Below are positions 58,230-64,000 of a stretch of 64,000 nucleotides of DNA, in pieces. Source of the stretch: Adiantum capillus-veneris (Eukaryota; Streptophyta; Polypodiopsida; Polypodiales; Pteridaceae); NCBI GenBank assembly GCA_014529385.2, contig CM043967.1:1958501-2022500 (forward strand). Direction: 5' to 3'. The position numbers were made by a program, and so were the translations under genes. Under the pieces are notes generated by a model. The model was not told the origin of the DNA. It saw nothing but the letters and a program-made list of their open reading frames with translations, and made no database searches. Positions within the stretch are counted from its first letter, which is position 1. Each line of letters starts with the position of its first letter.

Positions 58230-59351
58230 ATGTAACAATTACTAGCTGGTAGGCTATACAAAAGAAATCAAGATGGAATATTGCTCTTATGCATTAATAT
58301 TGAAGAAAAAAACAGTACCTAAGCCAAGCACATGTTACCATAGTAGGACTTCACTTTGCGGAAGACCAAACTATGCAACGAATTTTGAGACTTGGAGTAT
58401 TTTGGCCGACTATGAGGAATGATGTTCGATCTTTTGTAAAGGATTGTCCTCAATTTCAAAAACAAACACCCATACCTCATGTAGCATTGTTTCAAATGTC
58501 ACCTGTTCCTAAGTGGGGTAGATATCTATTTACTTACTTATCAAGCCGAACATTTCCTAAGGATATGAGTAAACACCGTCAAAGAGCAATTGAGACTGAA
58601 GCAAGAGACTATCTCTTATTGGGAACCAATTGTATTGAAGAGGTAAAGATCAACATTTGCGTCTTTGTGCAAATGAAGACGAGTATATTCCAATTATAGA
58701 ACAAGCACATGCTGGATTAACTGGAGGTCACTTTTCTAGTGATACCACCACAAGAGCAATCTACATGACAGGCATATGGTGGCCAGCACGGGCAAAGAAT
58801 ATGTTCGAACGTGTGATGCTTGTCGACGAGTCAAAATGCCAACATGTGTAGATAGCATGCCCTTAAGACCAATGATGGGGGCTAGAGCTTTCGCAAAATG
58901 GGGTATAGATTTTGTTGGGCCAAGACAGCCACCTGCTTATAGACCCAAGCTCAATATATCATTGTAGCTACGGACTATTTGACCAAGTGGGTCGAGGATA
59001 AAGAAACTCAAAATAATGATGCGAGAACCATTGCCGCATTCTTATACATGAGTATGTATTCACAAGATATGGACTGCCAATAGAAATTTTTAGTGATCTA
59101 GGAACTCATTTCCTCAATGACGTAATCGAGTATTTGCTTAATGAGTTTATGGTCATCCATAACAAATCAGCTCCCTATCACCCACAAGCAAATGGACAAG
59201 CTGAGCATACAAACAAAATTCTTAGCTCGGTGCTGACTAAAGTGGTTAGTTCATGAAGGACAGACTGGGAAATGAGTCTCCATGCTGCTCTATGGGCTTA
59301 TCGATTTTCATTCAAAACAGCTTTAAATGCTACACCTTTTAACCTTGTTTA
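58230..59351 (+). pseudogene. Gypsy 2 integrase with two successive H2C2 modules, truncated by a copia insertion
   Basis: First module: tether AGRLYKRNQDGILLLCI (58240-58300), then H-x6-H (58331 and 58352), VFWPTMRNDVRSFVKDC (Cys 58445) and Phe where the last Cys should be (58454). It is followed by KWGRYLFTYLSSRTFP, RQRAIETEARDYLLLGTN and a second complete module: H-x6-H (58708 and 58729), YMTGIWWP and CDAC (58812-58823). Then the core: KWGIDFVGPRQPP, IIVATDYLTKWVE, SDLGTHFLND, YHPQANGQAEHTNKIL. The reading stops abruptly at NLVY (59351), where the copia LTR begins. A repeated N-terminal module is not the normal plan of gypsy integrases. Confidence 0.75.
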
Positions 59352-59672
59352 TGTAAAGAATGAGGATGCAAGAGAGCTACACAAGACAAGCACAAAGAAC
59401 ATAGAGATGGAAAGCTTCTTCTTCTTCTCCTAGAAAAGAGAGTACAAAATGACTAAGTGCTAAAGCTGAAAAGTAGCACATATGTACATGCGGTCACTAA
59501 GTGTGAACTCGCTAGAAGCGTACTAGGCTGGCACTATAAGTGTAGTCCAGCTGTAGAATCAATGGTAGAGATCCTCCGTGTCGGTCACCTAACGCGAGAG
59601 TGAGTAAATGCCGTAAGCGGCCAAGACCTGTAGTGGATTCCAGCTCAAGATGTAGAGCTTGACATCTCAACA
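59352..59672 (-). repeat. 3' LTR of the 59.4-64 kb copia element
   Basis: On the minus strand it runs from TGTTGAGATGTC (59672) to CTTTACA (59352), 321 bp. The inner edge abuts a purine tract. The outer edge coincides with the abrupt end of gypsy 2 coding sequence. The partner LTR is beyond the window. Confidence 0.8.
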
Positions 59673-62600
59673 CTCCCCCTCGAGCTCTGCATGTCGCAGA
59701 GTCCAAGCATAGTCCGGAAACATCGAAGCTTCTCAGCTCCGAGGGCCTTGGTAAAGATATCCGCTATCTGCTCCTCTGTGCTGACGTAGACTAAGTCGAT
59801 GTCGCCCGCCAACACTCGCTCTTGAACATAGTGGTAATGGACCTCTGTGTGCTTGGTCTTGGCATGGAACACTGGGTTCCTAGCCAACTGCATGCTGCTA
59901 AGGTTGTCACAGTGGATGAAAATCTATTGGTCCACCTGCACTCCCAAGTCCTCAAGTAATGTGCATAGCCAAGCTACCTCGCACGCTGCAACTGCTGCAC
60001 CTCTGTACTCAGCCTCCGTGCTCGATAAAGCAACCGTAGGCTGATTTTTGCTGCTCCAAGTAACAACAGCACTCCCAAAAGAGAACATGAAGACACTCGT
60101 AGATCTCCTATCAACAATGCTACCTGCCCAATCTGCATCTGTATACCCATACAATGCTAATGGCACATCTGATGCATAGAACAATGCGTAGTCAAGAGTC
60201 CCTTGCACATACCGAAGTGTGCGTTGTGCTCCATCCAAATGTGGCTTTCTCGGAAGCTGCATGAACTGACTCTCCAAGCCTACTGTGTAGCTCAAGTCTG
60301 CTGGCCTCGTGATAGTCAAGTAGATTAGACTACCCACAATCTTCCTGTACATCTTGACATCCTCAACAACATCACCCTTCTCTGCACTCAGCTTTGCATT
60401 CACATCCAAGGGAATAGAAATTGACTTACAATCAGCCATACCATACTTTGACAACATGTCCAAAGCATATTGTCTCTGTGACAGCCATACACCCTCTGGA
60501 GTCCTGATCACCTCAATGCCAAGAAAGTAGCGCAACTCACCCAAATCTTTCATTTCAAACTCCTGTTTGAGAAGACCCTTCACATGGTCAATCTCCATAG
60601 CATTGTCACCCACAATAATAAGGTCATCTACATATATGGTAATGACCACAATCCCCACATCACTCTCACGTACATAGAGTGAATGATCAGCATGAGCTCT
60701 CCTAAACCCAATACTGACAAGATACTTGGCAATCCTGTCATACCATGCTCTAGAGCCCTGCTTCAAACCATACAAATCTTTGAGAAGCCTGCATACATAA
60801 TCTGGGTAACCTAGATCGACATAACCAGGTGGCTGATCCATATACACTTCCTCTTGCAACTCACCATTCAAGAAGGCATTCTTTACATTCATTTGATGCA
60901 TAATCCATCCTCTAGATGCAGCCACTGCTATGACAGCTCTCACAGTTGTCATCTTTGCCAGTGGAGCAAAGGTCTCCTCATAGTCTATGCCATACATCTG
61001 TGCATAACCCTTTGCAACCAGCCTTGCCTTGTGACGCTCAATGTTACCATCAGCCTTATGCTTGGTTTTATACACCCATTTACAGCCAATAGCTTTCTTG
61101 CCACTTGGCAATGGCACCAACTCCCATGTGTCGTTTGCTTCCAATGCAACCATCTCTTCATTCATTGCATCATCCCAATGCACATTTCCAACTACATCCT
61201 CAAAACATGTGGGCTCCACATCCTGTATCACCTTAGCCATGTAGGCTTGGTGATGCGCTAGATACCCATCATAAGTCAATTTTTGAACTGGATTTCTGAC
61301 TCTATTAGATCTGCACGGTCCTGGGTCACTCCTTTGCCCTCTAGCATCTTCTTGTACTTTCCTTACACCAGGTGTCCTGATAGCCGGAATTCCAAATTCC
61401 TCATCAAGACTTTGTTCAGAACCATCTGAATCCATGTCTACATGTGAAAACCCTGATGATGCATCAGCCATAAAGGGAGGTTCATCTACCTTTTCCTTTC
61501 CTTTTCGTGATACATTCCCTGTACCTGTTGGTGGAGTAACCTGCGTACGTAGTCTACCATTCCATGGCTTCTCAACAGAGCCACGAGAAGAGGACTCTTG
61601 TGATCCACTCAAAACCTGTGACTGTGGCCTCACATTTTGTACAACCACATCATCTTTTACATCAGCCCCAATAGTGCCATGTGTATTACTGTACCAGCTG
61701 CTCATCTCATCAAAGACTACATCTCTGCTCACTCGTAATTCTCGTGTAGAAGGATTGTAGCACCTATACCCCTTTTGTTCAAGGGAATATCCCACAAGAA
61801 TACATTTCTCTCCTTTAGGATCCAATTTCCTACGCAAATCATCTGGTACATGCACGTAAGCTATGCAGCCAAACACTTTCAAGTGTGCCAAGTCAGGCTT
61901 TGTACCTGTAAACTTTTCCTCAGGTGTTACATCATGCACCGCAGCTGTAGGTGTCCTGTTCATAATGTACATAGCTGTATTTACAGCTTTAGCCTAGAAA
62001 TGATAAGGCATGTTCTTCTCATTCATCAATGCACATGCAACCTTTGCAATGTACCTGTTTTTCCTTTCTGTGACCCCATTCTACTGTGGAGTATATCTGC
62101 ATGTAAACTGTCTGCGTATACCATGCATTCATAGAAAATCTGAAAAATCATTGGAGAAGTACTCTCCCCCTCCATCTGACCTCAATGTCTTTATTTGCAT
62201 ATCTGTCTCCTTCTCAATCATGACTTTGAAGTCCTGAAAGTGACCAAACACTTCACTTTTGTTACGCATGAAGTAGACCCATACTTTCCTTGTATGGTCA
62301 TCAATGAAAGAGACATAATACCTGCAACCATGTATACTTGCAGTATCGGTTGGACCCCAAACATCTGTGTGCACCACCTCAAGTGGCTTTTTACATACAT
62401 TGCGCTCATGTGGAAATGAGCCCTTTGACTGTTTTCCAAAATGGCATGCTGCACACACTTTATGCATACCATCCACCTTGAATTTGGGCAAACCTTTTAC
62501 AATTTGTTTTGATTGCATGTTGCACAATCTCTGCTCATTGAGATGGCCAATGCGTTTGTGCCAAATGTCAACATCAGCCACCACACCTGTGCCCTGTGCA

Positions 62601-63994
62601 AATAATGCAACTTTTACCTCAGGCATGTCTACATTCAGCGTAAACATTCTGCCCACACATTTGCCCTCTGTGATCAGCTTACAACCATTCTGGAAATCTT
62701 CTACATAACAGCCATTCGGATTGAAGCGAACCTGCAAACCCTGCTCAACCATTTTTCCAACAGAAACAAGATTCTTTGTAATGTTTGGGACATGAAGTAC
62801 ATCTGCTAAGTACTTTGATTTGCCACTCTTCGTATTTAGAGGTATGTCCCCTACATGAGCAATGGGGTGAGCTGTGTCATCTCCTGTCTGCACATAGCCT
62901 GACACATCTGGTTTGCGCATATCTCTAAACCACTCTCCACGAGACATCATGTGATTAGAGGCACCTGAATCCACATACCAAAGATCATCTTGGGTGGAAT
63001 TCTCTGCAGTCATTGTATTCATTACATGCTGCATAACAAACATGCGCTCATTTTTGCTGCCATTTGCATCTCTGCTAGTAGATGCATAGTTGCCCTGTTC
63101 TCTCTTTCCACTTGCTTTTCCCTTTGGACAGTCACGTGACATGTGACCTCTTTCACCACAAGTCCAACATTCTCTGCTATCTGCAGTATGTTGCTGCCTA
63201 CTTGATCCTGCACCACAACCTCTTTGACTCCCTGCCTTGAGACTGGTTTCCCCTGCCACCTGTATTGTTTTGATTTGATTGACCTTCTTGAAATTGGCCC
63301 CTGCAACCCCTTGGGCCTCGACCACGACCTCTACCTCTAGCTCTGTGGAGTTAGAATAGAAGGCCTGTTTAGAATTATTTCTGCCATGAGAAGAAGATGT
63401 GTCAAGGTTCTTCTTCTCAAGAATAAGCATAGAAATCAAATCTTGGAACACGGGGATGTCGTCTCTTGTATTCATGGAAGACCTGAAATGTGCATACTCA
63501 TCTCCTAGACCACCCAAGCATGCACGGACAATGTCATCGTCTTCCACTGAGACTTTAATAAATCCAAGAGCCTCAATGATACTCTTGATCTTCAAGGCAT
63601 AATCATTGATGGAGAGGTTGTTCCTCTTAACCTGATTTAGCTCCGACTTTAGTTGAAGCTTCCTGGCCTTGGTGTTCACCTCGAACACTCTGCCTAAGTT
63701 TTTCCATGCAATGGCGGGGGTTTCAGCATCCTATAGATATCCCATCATGCCATCTGTGATGCTCATAAAAAGCCAATACATCACTTTGCTCTGGCCTTGT
63801 TGCCAGTCCCTCAAAGATTTCCTTTGTTCTACTGTAGCATTTGCGTCGGGAATCTCTGGTTCCTTTTCATTGTCTCCTTCTACATAGTCCCAATAACCTT
63901 TTCCTTTTAGGAAATTTGTTATTCTGAACTTCCATGCAGGGTAGTTATTTTTCTCAAGCTTCTCAGTGACAATATGACTAAAACCGTCAGACAT
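59645..63994 (-). pseudogene. Copia gag-pol polyprotein, one frame with five in-frame stops
   Basis: All segments share one reading frame from ATG at 63992-63994 to TGA at 59645. Gag starts MSDGFSHIVTEKLEKNNYPA; zinc knuckle CWTCGERGHMSRDC (about 63130-63175); protease WYVDSGASNHMMS (about 62960); pre-integrase and integrase finger WHKRIGHLNEQ...CAACHFGKQ (62440-62570); integrase core DVWGPTDTASIHG, FIDDHTRKVWVYF and HTLRSDGGGEYF-type end (62150-62390); RT with KWVYKTKHKADGNI, NVKNAFLNGELQEEVYM and the YVDD box (about 60630); RNase H TDADWAGSIVDRRST, SSTEAEYRGA (60010-60140) and HAKTKHTEVHYHYVQERVL (59815). Stops lie at 63731, 62129, 62081, 61994 and 59924. No frameshift is present. The frame runs through the purine tract into the LTR. 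Plus-strand ORFs here are shadows. Confidence 0.95.
59673..59684 (-). other. Polypurine tract of the copia element
   Basis: CTCGAGGGGGAG on the minus strand, immediately before TGTTGAGATG. Confidence 0.8.
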
Positions 63995-64000
63995 CTTGAA

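Noticed and set aside
60854-62719. Several plus-strand ORFs of 67-135 residues
   Set aside because: Antisense to the copia polyprotein, which has clear domains on the minus strand.

Overview
This window looks like a transposon-dominated intergenic block from a land-plant nuclear genome. The evidence is nested LTR retrotransposons of both plant superfamilies (Ty3/gypsy and Ty1/copia), a hAT DNA transposon, MITE-like insertions, a TRIM-like miniature LTR element, long CT/GA/TG microsatellites, low GC, and no tRNA, rRNA or intact host gene. The species cannot be fixed from the sequence. Nearly every coding region is broken by stop codons, frameshifts or deletions, so most are annotated as pseudogenes.

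Layout. 1-3.4 kb: a hAT transposase on the minus strand, preceded by an unusual array of imperfect hairpins. 3.4-8.4 kb: a decayed minus-strand copia element (LTR, polypurine tract, RT/RNase H remnant, protease and pre-integrase, gag-like remnant) with a 465-bp MITE inside. 8.4-15.2 kb: low-information DNA with tandem repeats, a broken protein-kinase-like gene on the plus strand (about 10.9-11.9 kb), and a diverged ~170-bp repeat in inverted orientation at 3.26 and 13.7 kb. 15.2-27.8 kb: plus-strand gypsy element 1, with a decayed 5' ORF, gag, protease, a conserved spacer, RT, a deletion removing RNase H and the integrase core, the integrase C-terminus, and an extra ORF after integrase that carries a second retropepsin-like domain. 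27.8-36.9 kb: a plus-strand element lacking RT (element C), with palindromes at regular spacing in its leader, one large ORF of unknown function, a polypurine tract and an LTR. A complete 2.95-kb TRIM-like element is inserted in its leader. 37-42 kb: minus-strand chromovirus-type gypsy element 3 with a 243-bp insertion. 42-49 kb: LTR and pol fragments of several other elements. 49-59.35 kb: plus-strand gypsy element 2 with LTR, PBS, a second palindromic leader, gag, protease, spacer, RT, RNase H and an integrase that appears to have two zinc-binding modules. 59.35-64 kb: a minus-strand copia element inserted into the gypsy 2 integrase, whose one reading frame is interrupted only by five stop codons.

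The most notable signals are: (1) in two different gypsy-type leaders, near-perfect 22-26-bp palindromes recur about every 263-291 bp, with different sequences but the same design, resembling retroviral dimerisation hairpins; (2) a second aspartic-protease-like domain encoded after integrase in gypsy 1; (3) two successive H2C2 modules before the integrase core of gypsy 2; (4) the hairpin array beside the hAT transposase; (5) a large RT-less element ORF whose relative lies 5' of gag in gypsy 1. All alignments were made by eye, so similarity statements are qualitative.
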